A DNA stretch of 64,000 nucleotides from Branchinecta lynchi (GCA_023053575.1 JAKZAP010000005.1:10478001-10542000); one strand, 5' to 3'; counted from the first letter of the stretch, positions 21,807-33,020 are shown. Made by a program: numbers and translations. The notes: a model not told the origin generated them from the letters alone.

Positions 21807-22444
21807 CTTGGCCTTGAATGGATGATTCGGCCGGAACCGCGGTTTACAATTAAATTTATGAGTGAACCTAATCGACCAGTGAATCGGATTAGGATTTTGA
21901 TTCAAGCGTGAAGCAACGGACGCTACGTATGGATATGCTTAGTATTTCGATTGTATGTACGCCTATAAATCTGCCGGGATCTGGTAAAAATCAACGGACC
22001 AAGTTGTCTGTAGAAACTGAATTGGGAATTAAAGTTGGCGTAAAAGGATATGTTGAACTGGGAGATGCAACAATTGTGTGCTTTTGCTCTGAACTAGCTG
22101 TTCGACTAGAACCCAGTAAAAAACTGCACTTTGTTTTTGTTTGATTTGTAAATATGTGGTGAATATTTCTGCAAATCAAATGAGAGATCTAGACACACTT
22201 TATTTTTTTTGCTATCATTTCCTGGCGGATCGGTTATCCAAAAGGAAGTGCAAAACTGCCGAAGGCTGCAATTTTCGATGATTGGCAACTGCTATTTACG
22301 CGCAGTTATCATGTATGCGGCCAATTTCCCTTTCTTTTCACATCAGTCCTGACTGGATAAATAAGCCAAGACAAAATCTAGTCCGGGATTGCATTGAAGC
22401 TTTTGCCGTTTTTGATGACATTTTCTCATATGTATCCGTTACAG

Positions 22445-22561
22445 GTTAGACGGCTCAAAGAGCAAGTCTCGATGTGTACCGGGAAGCTTCAGAAGACCAC
22501 TGGCCTGCTCCAGTTCTGTATCGAAGCCCTAAAGGAGACGGATCCGTCTTCCTTCCTCCAG
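22445..22561 (+). CDS. TRIM9: TRIM9/TRIM67-type E3 ligase, coding exon 4 (end of coiled coil, COS box start)
   Basis: 117 nt, 39 codons, phase 0. The acceptor is CCGTTACAG and the donor is GTAATT. It encodes VRRLKEQVSMCTGKLQ through ETDPSSFLQ, residues 320-358. The segment KTTGLLQFCIEALKETDPSSFLQ is close to the TRIM9/67 sequence that leads into the COS box, the microtubule-associated region of class I TRIMs. Confidence 0.93.
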
Positions 22562-22779
22562 GTAATTACCTAATTGGCATACCATCTAATATCTGGTTTC
22601 CAAGTATTCCTGTGTCCGGAAATAGTCTACATCAGTAATCAACCCCCTAAGGGAAGCGATCGGAAGTACGCACACTTTTTTTAATTTGTAACACTCTTCC
22701 AAAGACAAACCACAGAGCAGAAACCGCGTCTAGTCGTTTTGAAAAAGTCGTATAACCTAAGGATCGCGGTCGAAGGGAC

Positions 22780-22955
22780 AGAGGGGCTGCGATTCCGCTG
22801 TGATCGAGTCCGAGACAAGACCGAGACCGAAGTGACGCTCACGAGTAGAGACGAGTCCGAGTCCGCGAATAGATCGTTCGAGACGAGACGAGACCGAGTC
22901 CGTGAAAAAGGTGTCTCGAGACCGAGTCACGCCCCGAGTCCTAGATGACAAATTA
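22780..22955. repeat. GAGTCCGAGTCC-type repeat, left part
   Basis: Repeated words GAGACGAG, GAGTCCGAGTCC and GTGTCTCGAGACC. A matching block is at 23262-23432 with the same AAAAAGGTGTCTCGAGA. Open frames here (both strands) come from the short repeat and are not genes. Confidence 0.55.
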
Positions 22956-22979
22956 AATTTGATTTTGTACCAACGGCAA

Positions 22980-23118
22980 GGCCGTATCCAGGGGGGGGGG
23001 GGGTAAGGAGTTGACTACCACCCCCCACCCCCACCGAAATATACGAAAATAATCATTTTTGTAGGCTTTTCCCTTTGATTTATGTCTTTTTTGTACTTTT
23101 TTGTCCAACCCGCAGCCT
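22980..23118 (+). mobile_element. Family E MITE, copy E4, right end lost
   Basis: It starts CAAGGCCGTATCCAGG with a G run and pairing C run, then the core (TACGAAAATAATCATTTTTG, TAGGCTTTTCCCTTTGAT, CCAACCCGCAG). It stops before the right inverted repeat. It sits between the two halves of the GAGTCC repeat. Confidence 0.7.
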
Positions 23119-23261
23119 TGTTCCGTACAAGCTTGTTACTACTTGTTCCTAATTTTAGTTCTTAGACCTCCAAGGTATTACTTGACTTAATCCTACTTGC
23201 AAAGGTTACGACATAACCATCCCTTGACCAATCTCTTGAATTGGTCCACGGAGACGTCAAT

Positions 23262-23432
23262 TTCACTTTGAATTTTCTGGTCCGAGACGTCTCTTGGACT
23301 CGAGTGACTCGGCCAAATTTCGAGACGAGAAGAGTCCGAGTCCTTCTCCACAAAGGACGAGTCCGAGTCCCAGAAAAAGGTGTCTCGAGATCGTCTCGAG
23401 ACGAGTCCAGAGTCCGAGTCCACCATCTCTAT
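23262..23432. repeat. GAGTCCGAGTCC-type repeat, right part
   Basis: GAGTCCGAGTCC at several places, and AAAAAGGTGTCTCGAGAT followed by CGTCTCGAGACG, a short palindrome. Same family as 22780-22955. Confidence 0.55.
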
Positions 23433-23775
23433 TATATTATATGATATTTATTATTCTAAAAGCCCAGGGGCCATGGCAAGACAAAGAAAAACATACAAAA
23501 TAATTAGAACGATCACTTAAATTAAAACTACAAAAAAAATTATCTGTGAGTCATAGACAACTTGAGGAATCTACCCACCTTCCTAGTGATAAAACATTCA
23601 CTCTTCAGCATTTACTCCATCCATTCCTGATCGCACTCATGTACTCCAAATATTTATCTCCTTACATCATTCAGTTCCCTACATTCACACATAATATGTC
23701 GCACACATTCATTCATATTCACTGCCAGACGTTCGGTGATACTTAATACATGGATGCGCGGTCTTGCGTTAAAGG

Positions 23776-23879
23776 TTATGACGGATGACATGAATATCCA
23801 TGTTATGACCCTTTTCAGTGTTATGTTTCGCGAAAAGATAACACTGAAAAGAGTCATAATATTCTCCCATCCGTCATAA
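23776..23879. mobile_element. Hairpin MITE, nearly perfect palindrome
   Basis: The left arm starts TTATGACGGATG and contains TTATGACCCTTTTCAGTG. The right arm contains CACTGAAAAGAGTCATAA and ends CATCCGTCATAA. The loop is about 13 nt around TTCGCGAA. Pairing covers nearly the whole 104 bp. Confidence 0.6.
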
Positions 23880-24562
23880 CACTTAACACAAAAATTGTGC
23901 ATCCATTTGTTTGATGTTATCAAACAGAGCTGTCAGTATTCTACCGTAACATAGCGATTTTATTCTATCCGACGAAAGGGGGTTCTAGCCGAAACAGACC
24001 AGTCTAAAAAGGTCGTGAGATAAGGGTCGTTTGACCCGAATGAGTTCACTTTTAGAGGCAAGGGGGCCTGGTCCTCTAGTAAAAGAAGAATGGTAAGTGA
24101 AATAGGGTGTGTGTCCATAAAAATCAGTTAAACGAGCTATTGATAGGACTTTTTTTTTCATCGGAGGACCAGTCTACAAGCCGATGACACAGTAGAGCTG
24201 CGCATACTTGATCAGTTCTTTCAATTTTAGACCACCAGACCTTTTTTGTCTCCAAAATAGGCAACTAAAAGCAATACCTTTCAGTTTGTTTTTTTTACAT
24301 CAAGAATTGAATCAAAACATCTCTTTGTAATTACTTATTTTATTTTTAATGTTCTTTTTTTTTGCGATTCTGCGACGCTTTTAAGCGTAATGCTAATTGT
24401 TGCAGTAATCCAGGGCGTCCTAGCTTGACGGTTAGACAGTACAGAATCAATTCAGTTTGACTTTATTTTACTTGGTTTTTGTTCTATGCGTAAATATTTG
24501 CCAGGCTTGAATTTCTGTTCTTCTGTGCGTTCCGGGTTGTTCCGAGTTATGCGAAGTCCGAA
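23880..24562 (+). other. Intron 4 stretch, nothing recognised
   Basis: T-rich tracts and no supported feature. Confidence 0.4.
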
Positions 24563-24914
24563 GTAAGGTGATGTTTTCGCGTGGTTGGCTCTGGTCCTGT
24601 CGACCTCCCATAGAGCTCAACCGAAATTTTTGCGTGAATGCCCTTTTTGTAATTTTCGCGTGTACGGATGAATAGGTAAACGGGCCATCCAGCTTGATGA
24701 ACGCCTCCCTGGTGAACACCGCTCCGAGAGCACCGTTGAGCTGAACGGGGATATTCTGTGGACCGTCCCACCCATATGCTCCCATCCAGCTGAATGGGCA
24801 TTTTCGAGTGGAACATCTTCCTCATCCGTTCAACGCCCAATCAATTTTCTCATTTTCGCGTGGACAGGATCACCCATTCAGCTCTACAGCCATCCACGCG
24901 AAAACGTCCCCTAA
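24563..24914. mobile_element. Family N MITE-like element with TTTTCGCGTGG ends
   Basis: Left GTAAGGTGATGTTTTCGCG, and on the opposite strand at the right GTTAGGGGACGTTTTCGCG: inverted ends of about 22 nt. Internal words TTTCGCGTGG/TTTTGCGTGA, CATCCAGCT and AATGGGC recur. Two overlapping open frames on the - strand have no recognisable motif. Confidence 0.45.
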
Positions 24915-25713
24915 CATACCTCTACTCTAGTGCCAGAACTGTTTTTGTCCGCCTGGGTAGAACCATATTTTTATTTACAAGCTGTACTGCTACAGTAAAA
25001 GAAAGCAGTCATATCATACTTATACTCTGAAATCCTAAAGCAATGACCCACGACTTTCTTGATATCCTTCCAGCTTTTACGTCATCAATCAACTCCCCTC
25101 CTCTCGTTTATCCCTGTCTCCGTTCTCCGCCTCCACTCTTTTATATGCAAAGTAAATGATTCTCTTTCAGCCGGATTCTTACCCCAGTCAGTTGTCTCGA
25201 TTTTTACGGGTAGTCTATAGACCGTACAATATCGTGTATCTTGAAGTACCTCAAAAGAGTGTCGTCATTTGGGAGAAAAAGTTTGATTGAGACTGGAGAG
25301 AAGTCCGTTTTAGGTTGTTTGCGTGAAATTCGAATGAGGGCCTTTTGTAGATGTTCGTGATTACTATCGTAATAACGATAATGAATTTGAGCGTCTTCCA
25401 CATTTCTAACAATAGTAACTATTAGTTGCTATTTCCGTTCCAACCTCACGAAAAGCTACTACGCTGACCGTTCCAGCCTTATCGAAATAGTAACTAATAG
25501 TTACTGTTTGCTTACCATGCTCGGTGGCGTAGTAAGCGTGGTCACTACGGATTTCTGTAACGTGAAAATAGAAAAATATGTTCCAAGCTTGACGCCAAGA
25601 AGCCCAAATTCGTTGACGTCATGCGTAGTAACTACGGTAAGTAGGGTGGAACATGCTCTTTAATTCTCAGTTCTAGAAATGTCTCCATAAAAATTAATCC
25701 TTCCATCTGGTAG
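24915..25713 (+). other. Intron 4 stretch with a short inverted repeat
   Basis: AGTAACTATTAGTT (about 25417) and AATAGTAACTAATAGTTACT (about 25484) form inverted and direct matches, perhaps another small foldback element. Otherwise nothing is recognised. Confidence 0.35.
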
Positions 25714-25721
25714 CTATATTT

Positions 25722-25910
25722 CAAGGCCGTATCCAGGGGAGGGGGGGGGGGGTAGGGGGTTGACCCCCCCAAAAAAAAACATACAAAAATAATGATTTTT
25801 ATAGACTTTTCCCTCTGATCTATGTGTTTTTTGTACTTTTTTGTCCGACCTGCAGGCAATAACCCCCCGAAAGGCAACCCCCCCGAAAAAAATTCCTGGA
25901 TACGGGCCTG
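25722..25910 (+). mobile_element. Family E MITE, copy E5 (hAT-like)
   Basis: CAAGGCCGTATCCAGG to CCTGGATACGGGCCTG, with a perfect 8-bp flanking repeat CTATATTT (25714-25721 and 25911-25918). A full-length family member. Confidence 0.88.
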
Positions 25911-26295
25911 CTATATTTCCTTGTCCGCCTCGGGCGGTGTGGATCAGTGCACTTGAACCCCACCAGGACTAAGCAGTACCGGACGAAACTTTTTATTTTC
26001 TTTTGTTCGTATGTTACGCTCGGTTTATTTGAAAAGGCGGTAATCCCCCTTGAAGTTGTTCTTGTTATCGTTTTCCTCCCACTCGTAAGAGTTATCTAAC
26101 ATTTTCAGACTGCAGCTGGGCTTTTTGTGGATGACCGACGTGTTGTCCTCAGGGAAGGCAAGACCTTGCAGAAAGCAGCGCATCCAATATGTATTCAGGA
26201 TTCAGGATTTTTCAGGATTCAGGATTTTTTTTCAAGATTCCGTCCTATTCAAATAGCACAAAAATGGCTTCGTTCAATAAAATGGTGGCTCGCTC

Positions 26296-26463
26296 CAAGG
26301 CCGTATCCAGGGGGGGGGGTATTGGATTGCCCCCCCCCCACATACAAAAATAATGATTTTTATAGGCTTTTCCCTCTGATCTATGTGTTTCTTGTACTTT
26401 TTTGTCCGACCAGCAGGTACCCCCCCCCCCCCCCCCCCAAATAAATTCCTGGATACGGGCCTG
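26296..26463 (+). mobile_element. Family E MITE, copy E6 (hAT-like)
   Basis: CAAGGCCGTATCCAGG to CCTGGATACGGGCCTG, flanked by GCTCGCTC (26288-26295) and GTTCGCTC (26464-26471), 7 of 8 matching. It carries an 18-bp C run. Confidence 0.85.
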
Positions 26464-26471
26464 GTTCGCTC

Positions 26472-26914
26472 ATTGCCGTTTCTGATATCATAATAGAGCC
26501 GTGGCGGGCGCTTCGATTATTCTTTTCCACCCTTTCTACTTCTAATGTATCTGCTCCGAGGAAAGGTCTTGGAGTAGGGCGTTTGTAGCCTTGGCCCCCT
26601 TCTTGAGATAATTGGGCCTAAGGCAGTAATATCAAGTTATTGCCATGGATTTCTCATTCCCTGCAAGAAATTATATTGAGAAAGAAATCTGAAAGAGGGA
26701 GTAATAGAAATATCTCGGAAACGAAACACTTAAAAGAAATGCTGCAGTGTGTATTTTTTCTTCCCCTACATTCTAAAATGTTTCCCGCTTGAGTGCGACC
26801 AGATAAAGACAGCCGCCAAGAGGGGACAAATGGAATGAAAGATCAGCACCGTGCCAATAGCCAGAGGTACATGTATTATACGCTTTTGTGAGTAGGCTAG
26901 TGTGGTAATAAATA
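26472..26914 (+). other. Intron 4 stretch, nothing recognised
   Basis: No supported feature. Confidence 0.4.
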
Positions 26915-27431
26915 GTGTGTTCAAAACCTCCAACACTTACCTTATCCTTAAGGATCCCCTGTCTTATTCTGACTTTAAAGTATACTTAGCTCCTTACGGA
27001 ATTTTAAGCTTCTAAAATCCCCACCTTTCGCCATTGTTTCGTTTTGTGCCCACGAACTGTTAACGTTTTTTCGGCCCTGCCGAGTTTTGGCCGTCACGCA
27101 TCGCTAACTTCGCCGGAATCTTCAACGTCCGCTGACAAATTTTTCACACATAATAATAAGAAAAGCTTGAAAGTGTGTTCAAAACCTCCAACACTTACCT
27201 TATCCTTAAGGATCCCCTGTCTTATTATGACTTTAAAGTATGCTTAGCTCCTTACGGAATTTTAAGCTTCTAAAATCCCCACCTTTCGCCATTGTTTCGT
27301 TTTGTGCCCACGAACTGTTAACGTTTTTTCTGCCCTTCCGAGTTTTGGCCGTCACGCATCGCTAACTTCGCCGGAATCTTCAACGTCCGCTGACAAATTT
27401 TTCACACATAAGAATAAGAGAAGCTTGAAAG
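26915..27431. repeat. Family B left arm, duplicated in tandem (258 bp x 2)
   Basis: TCAAAACCTCCAACACTTAC starts at 26921 and again at 27179. The two copies are nearly identical over about 255 bp, indicating a recent duplication. Read in reverse complement this arm matches 28800-29015 (AGCTTCT.A, CTTAGCTCC, TTCAACGTCCGCTGACAA), so it is one arm of a long inverted repeat. Confidence 0.75.
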
Positions 27432-27618
27432 GACAACTCTTACTAGAAATGATCTTTTCCCTATAAAATGAATCAGAAAAAAGTTTTTGAAAATACCATT
27501 ACTTTCCAACTAAAAGTAGCGATTCTCTTGTTAGCGCTTGTCAACTACATCCAGCCTTCCTGCTCTCCGACGCGGCGGCTGGCGCGAAACATTTGAAAAC
27601 TGAACGTGCCTCGGTTAA
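27432..27618 (+). repeat. Family B middle part, left of A4
   Basis: CTCTTACTAGAAATGATCTT through CCGACGCGGCGGCTGG to TCGGTTAA. It is homologous to 38470-38655 and, inverted, to about 29170-29380. It is cut by A4 and continues at 28763. Confidence 0.65.
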
Positions 27619-28762
27619 CAAGACCAAAGGTTTCGATGGGATCCCAAAAAATTAATATCTCATCCAGACAATTGGGTCATGTCTTCTCCAGACTCCTTAA
27701 GCATTTTTAATACAAACATCTAGAAACAGATTAAGGCCAAATAGCTAATCATCTGAGAAAACCAAGTTCAGATATGGATTCAGCATGTGTGTTTACCTCT
27801 ATAAGTCATATTTTTTTGATGAAACTGATCGAAACTTCCTGCCTTAGCTCACTTCTCCCAAACATCTGGTTTCTGCATAATTGGTGAACTATTTATCCGA
27901 CAAAATAAAAAAGCTCAAAAACGAATTCAGTGTATTTCCTTACCCCTAGATCGAACTTCTAATCAACTTCAAATAAAGCTTTAACTCATGACAAATTTTC
28001 CGGTTTCAGCCGGATTCCGGGCGAACTATGCGTCCGGGTAAAAAAAAAAAGATTGTCATCTACGGATTCAGCATCTCTCCTTACCCCTAAATCGGAATTT
28101 AATCAACTACAAATAAGACTTTTTGCTTTGACATTTTCCGGATTTGGCCGGATTCTGGGCAAACAACTTGTCCGACGAGAAAATGGTTCTAATAATCGTG
28201 TTCAGCATGTGTTTCTACCTCTAAATCGAACATCTAATCAACATCAAATAAAACTTGTGCTTTTAACAAATTTTCCGGTTTGGGCCAGATTCGGGGCGAA
28301 CTACTACTACTTGTCCAGTAAGAAAATAATTTTCATAATCATGTTCGGCATATCTTTTTACCCATAAATCAAACATCTAATCAGCTTTAAATAAAACTTT
28401 TGCTTTTAACAAACTTTCCGGTTTTGGTCGGATTCCGAGCGAACTACTTGTCCGGTGAAAAAATGGTTTTCACCATCGTGTTCAGCATTCTTACTCCATA
28501 ATCGACTATCACATTAGCTGTTTAAAAATATTTTGCTTGCCCCTTAATTTAAACCCCCTACCCCACCCCTGAATGTAGGGCTACAGAGCTCATCTACGAG
28601 TTCGAGCTTACACTTGTCCCAAAGAATCCTCATACCATGTTTCATCAAAATATCTCTTTCTCTTCGAGAGTTACTTACAGGCGGACAGACAGACGCCGGA
28701 CAGACGGACAACCTTTGCGACGTCATAGGTATCCCTCCACTTACGTTTTGGAATCCCAAAAA
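27619..28762 (-). mobile_element. Family A element, copy A4, inserted in family B
   Basis: + strand ends: CAAGACCAAAGGTTTCGATG and TTTTGGAATCCCAAAAA. It contains core units, the module CATACCATGTTTCATC to GAGAGTTAC (28630-28675), and an ACAG/ACGG tract. The host sequence reads GGTTAA before and GCGGGAAAACTGAGC after. The uninterrupted homologue at 38660 reads GGTTAAAAAGTGGGAAAACT. The site was therefore an A run, T on the element's own strand, with at most two extra bases added. Confidence 0.82.
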
Positions 28763-29400
28763 GCGGGAAAACTGAGCAGATAAAATAAGTAATAAACAGA
28801 AGATTATCACATCCTAATGTGTGAAAGAGTTGTCAGCGGACGTTGAAGATTCCTGCAAACTTTTCGTTGGGTGACGGGAAAAATCGGCAAGGCCGAAAAA
28901 AAGCTAAAAATTCGTAGTTACGAAACGAAATAATTGAGAAAGATGGGGTCTTAGAAGCTTATAATTCTATTTGGGAGCTAAGTAATTATAAAAGGCAGAA
29001 TAAGCAAGAGAAGTCCTTGAAGGTTTTGTTTTTCATTTTGGAAGACATGGTAGACCATCAGATCTATATTCTGTTGGACTTCTTTGGTTTTACCTGGTTT
29101 TCCCACTTTTTAACGGTCTGTTCAGTTTTCAGATACCATCACGTCTACTCTCTTTTTTGGACTTCTTTAATTTTGCTTGGTTTTCCCACTTTTAATCACA
29201 GCGCGTTCAGTTTCCAAATATTGTTTGTCCAGCCACTGCGTTGGAGGGCAGGAAGGCTGGATAGAGTCGACAAGAGCTAACAAGAAAATCGCTAATGTTA
29301 CGTAGGTAATAATGGTATTTTTTAATTAGATATTTCTGATCGATTTCATAGGAAAAGATCATTTCTAGTAAGAACTGTACTTTAAAACTTCTCATAGAAG
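28763..29400. repeat. Family B remainder: right arm and an inverted second middle part
   Basis: 28763-29015 continues the element interrupted by A4 and forms the right inverted arm (GCGGACGTTGAAGATTCCTG, GAGCTAAGTAATTATAAAAG). From about 29085 to 29390 a further copy of the middle part follows in the opposite orientation (CAGCCACTGCGTTGGAGGG, CGACAAGAGCTAACAAGAAA, AAGATCATTTCTAGTAAGAA). The open frame at 29017-29280 lies in this repeat and is not supported as a gene. Confidence 0.6.
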
Positions 29401-29680
29401 GAAATATTGTAGACTTCTTGAAGTTTATGTTTGCTTTTGGTTGTCTTGGAAGTTTTCCGATCTTGTTATGTGACGAGGAGGATCGATAGATCCTGAGACA
29501 TTATATCACTTACGTTAATTGCCTTTTACCGAAATATTTTGTTCGTTATATTAAGAAAAAGTGGAATCTCTTGTTTCATTGAGTGTGAACTAACTACCTA
29601 TAGGTGCGCTACGCCTAACTAACTACAATCCACGCTGTCTGCAAAAGCCAGAATATCTAAACTCAAGTACAAATAATCTA

Positions 29681-30395
29681 ATAGAACCTCCGTCTCCCTA
29701 TCTATCTAATCCCGATGAAAAATGTATCTCAAAATAGTACTATGAAGTACTACGAAAAATTAGCATGCAGTTCTAACGATGCTACTATATGCTTCTACTT
29801 CAAGGCTACCGTGTTACTGCATACTACTATATGCTACTATTAGCAAGACTGGATGCTGCTATGGCAAGACAGGACGTTACTGGATACTACTACATAAGAT
29901 TGGACCAGTCTGAGGCATATTAAATGAGAGTTTACTTTGCTATTACATAGTATTACATGCAACGTTTTCGTACTACAACCATACTACTATGCAGGCTACA
30001 AATTTTCCATCGGGATCCGTCCATGCGGAGTCGAATACATTCTGACCCTACTCGATGCAAACGAGCGGAGGACGGACTACGCGGAACATCATAATTTGTT
30101 ACCTCTACAAACAACCATATCGCAGTGGAACCACGCAGAAGAATACGAACGCCGTCGGAGTCGTTCTTTAACAGCTGAGTGGTTGTCTACCATTGTGACG
30201 TAATGTCTAACTCGCTTCAGACTGGGTTCTCCGCGCCTGCAGGCATCCTATGGTTTTTCGTCTGGTATGCGCAGCGGCGAAGAGGGAAGTAGATGGGTAT
30301 CAGCTCAGACCCCACAGCAAGTACCACTAGCTCTGCTCAGTTTTGTCGGGGTATCCATAGTCGCTGCGTGGGACCAAAGACTGCAGTCTCTAACT
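29681..30395. repeat. Family L repeat, copy L2, interrupted by F1
   Basis: It starts ATAGAACCTCCGTCTCCC like L1, and after F1 continues TGCGGAGTCGAAT, CGAGCGGAGGACGG, GTTACCTCTA and TTTTGTCGGGGTATCC. Related words AACTAACT(A/G)CA(A/G)TC(C/T)ACG flank it at about 29617 and 30393 as a direct repeat of about 45 bp. Confidence 0.5.
29711..30014 (+). mobile_element. Family F MITE, copy F1
   Basis: CCCGATGAAAAATGTATCTC at the left and TTTTCCATCGGG at the right; AT on both sides. The inside is a chain of TACTACTA/GCATACTACTAT words. It is homologous in reverse to F2 (54532-54801) and, in part, F3. It lies within L2. Confidence 0.65.
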
Positions 30396-30895
30396 AACTG
30401 CAGTCTACGTTGCTTGCAAAGCCGGAAATGTGAATAAAATAAAGTAGTTTTAAAATGTGAATCAGGGATGAAGTGCTGGACGCTTTCGTAGCTGGCAAGT
30501 AAAGCATTGCAGAACTAGCTGCATGTCTGGTAGTCTCAGAATTGTTATCTCCTACTGGTTGCCCTTCTAGCAGGTATTTCTCCCTTTGTTTAGGATTCTC
30601 TTATTCTAGTTATTCCGGAGACATTGGGGGGATGAACTTCTTAATCAAAATTTGAATAGACTCCGAAGAAACCTAACTAATGAGGTGAATTAGGGTGAGG
30701 GTGCCACAGGAAATTAAGAACTTGCAAACACGGGGTTAAAGTTTTCAGCCGAAAACACTCCGGAATTGTCTGGTAATGACTTTTAAAGTTTGGTTTAAAG
30801 GCCATGCTAGCAATTATGAATATTCATTCCTTCGCTCAGGTTATTTTACGGCTCACCCACTGGATCCTCATTTGTGCCTTCATTTCTTTCCGTAA

Positions 30896-31040
30896 GGTTA
30901 GATTAGATTAGATTAGATTATTTTATTGCTAAATTACATAATAACCCATCATGATAGGTAACCGCCCATGAGAAGACATAAATGCACTGGCACTGGGCGG
31001 CTACCACAACCTACTTTAACTTAACTTAAACAATAACTTA
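30896..31040 (-). repeat. Retroelement 3' tail with GATTA repeat, reverse orientation
   Basis: (TTAGA/GATTA) repeated five times, then TTATTTTATTGCTAAATTACA and a GC-rich block CACTGGCACTGGGCGGC. On the - strand this is an AATAAAATAA end followed by a pentanucleotide tail, typical of LINE or SINE 3' ends. Confidence 0.4.
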
Positions 31041-32060
31041 ATTTCGTTTAAACACAAATTAATCATTTCTTCCATATACCACACAAAAGAAAAAAGAAGA
31101 AGAAAAAAGAGAAGAAAACGAAAAATAAATAAATAAAGGTAATAACAAAAGAAATGATAACTTATACCTTCATTCTCTGAATCGTGACTCCTCACCCCTC
31201 CAACAAAAACTTAACTAGTATTAAACTTAAACTAGTATTTGCAATTTCTAAATGTGGCGCGGTTAAGAAGCAACCTTGTGGGCAAGTTCGAAATAGATCG
31301 TAACAAACATGTCAGAGAGAAAGAAAACTTATTAGTCGGTGAATGGATAAAAAAAAATCAAAGATTACAGCTAGATATACGGCAGTGCTGTTAATTGTTT
31401 TGGGCATCTATGTAATTTCTGCCTAACAATCAGCCATGTTTTCATGAAGAAAATGTGTCCAGTTCCAGTAATCTAGTTTATGCATTTTGTCCCACTTGAT
31501 AGTGTATGAGCGGGTGGGATTGACTGACCCGTTGTCGTACAGGATCGATCGGCCCCTTCTAGTTGTGAATAATGTAGGCTGATGTTAGGGTTATTCAGAA
31601 AGAAGTATGGTAATGTTAAAAGTATTCATTCCTATCGACTGGTGGTCGTTCAGTTCAGTTCACTTTTATTAAATACAAAAATAAATGAGCAAAATAAGTG
31701 TCGACCCTTACGAAGCTCCACGGCCCGTTACATAGGGGTTAGTACCAAAATAATCAACCAATAAACGACCATCTCCAGGATCAAATAAAACATAAATTAA
31801 TGACTGAAGAATTGTTTATTTATTTTACTTACCGCTTCACCCTTTAAACTCACGTCCAGGTGCACACCGAGATCCCACAATAACTAAATTTTAACAAATA
31901 AAGTAGATAAATAAATAAATAAAAATAACTCAAGTCTGCATCCAGTGATATTTTTCCTCTACTTTCATCAGATCCATTAGATTGCAATCAGCTTTTGCCA
32001 CTTCGCCGTACTTCATCAGACTAAATCAGCCATTAGCATCGAGCCAATGGCACGTCGTGA
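31041..32060 (+). other. Intron 4 stretch with A-rich tracts and a second possible 3' tail
   Basis: AAAGAAGAAGAAAA and AAATAAATAAATAA tracts. At 31650 CAGTTCAGTTCACTTTTATT resembles another reverse-orientation tail. Nothing else is recognised. Confidence 0.35.
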
Positions 32061-32421
32061 CCAGAGCAAAATAACACTAGGAAGTAGCGCCAAGACTTGA
32101 AAAAAGTGACACACATTCGAGCAGCAGCGACACTGGCACCACTAGTGACAGTGAACGTCCCTACTGAAACTCAATCGGTCGTTAACCAGCGCTGGCTTTA
32201 ATAACTTCATATTCTGAACAGAGCAAAAAAAGATATAACCTCCCCAGTTTCCTGGATGGGTTCAGACCGCATCTTAGCTTACTTGGAATTCCTAAACCAG
32301 CAAGTATGTCTCTCTTTAAATGCCGCAAGTAGTGGGTGGCTCTATGACTATCGCCCGTTTGTGAAGCAAGGAAAGCGTATCTCTTGACGTTACTCTTCTC
32401 CCTACTGTTATTTTGCTCTGG
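32061..32421 (+). mobile_element. Family J MITE, copy J1
   Basis: Inverted ends CCAGAGCAAAATAACA and GTTATTTTGCTCTGG, 361 bp. The left half (AAAAAAGTGACACAC, TGAAACTCAATCGGTCGTTAACCAGCGCTGG) matches the right half of J2 (49960-50249) in reverse complement. A clear target duplication is not visible. An 82-codon - strand frame inside has no recognisable motif. Confidence 0.65.
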
Positions 32422-32628
32422 TCGAGCCACGGCTGTGTTTGTAGATGAAGGCCGGGGAAAGATCTTGATTATTTTCCTGAACTTCCTTGAAGAAAAGGAT
32501 TGACGAGTCGTCCATTTCGATGTTGGCCTGGCTGGACCGCTAATGAGGTCAATCTTATCAGCGTGAGTTTCCGTGGGGGAGCTGATTCACTCCAGCTCCT
32601 CCCAGACGCGTCACTCATTGGCTGGTTC

Positions 32629-33020
32629 TTAAAGTTAACCCGAAAAGGGCCGAGGTAGGCAATCTAGTTACCCATCACTTATTCACTTAAAGAGGCTTGA
32701 AGACCCGACTAAAATGCGCTACTTCTTTGCTCCGCTATTCACGAATAATCAGTTTTCATACAGCGAAAATGATTTACGAAAAATAAGTGTTCATGCAGTG
32801 AGCTACCTTCCACGAGATGATCACTGGCTACTGAAAAGCAGCGTTTGTATTGAGATCCAAATTGTTGGTGTCATAGTAGAATTTTGCGTTGTGAGGACGG
32901 CCGTAGAAATTCTGAACGTTATACTAGATCAAATAGTGAAACAAAACAAAAAACTTGACACAATCCAAATAATGCAGTGTATTCGGTTAAATGATATAAA
33001 CATAAGTTGGCTTTTGAATT
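32629..33020 (+). mobile_element. Family D, copy D2: TTAA MITE
   Basis: The left edge is TTCTTAAAGTTAACCCGAAAAGGG; the right edge is decayed (AAGTTGGCTTTTGAATTATTG). It matches D1 in reverse complement along most of its length, with a 57-bp deletion relative to D1. Confidence 0.6.

Noticed and set aside
29017..29280. Hydrophobic 87-codon open frame as a membrane protein
   Set aside because: It lies in the inverted family B repeat, and its homologues at 27.5 kb and 38.5 kb do not keep the frame.
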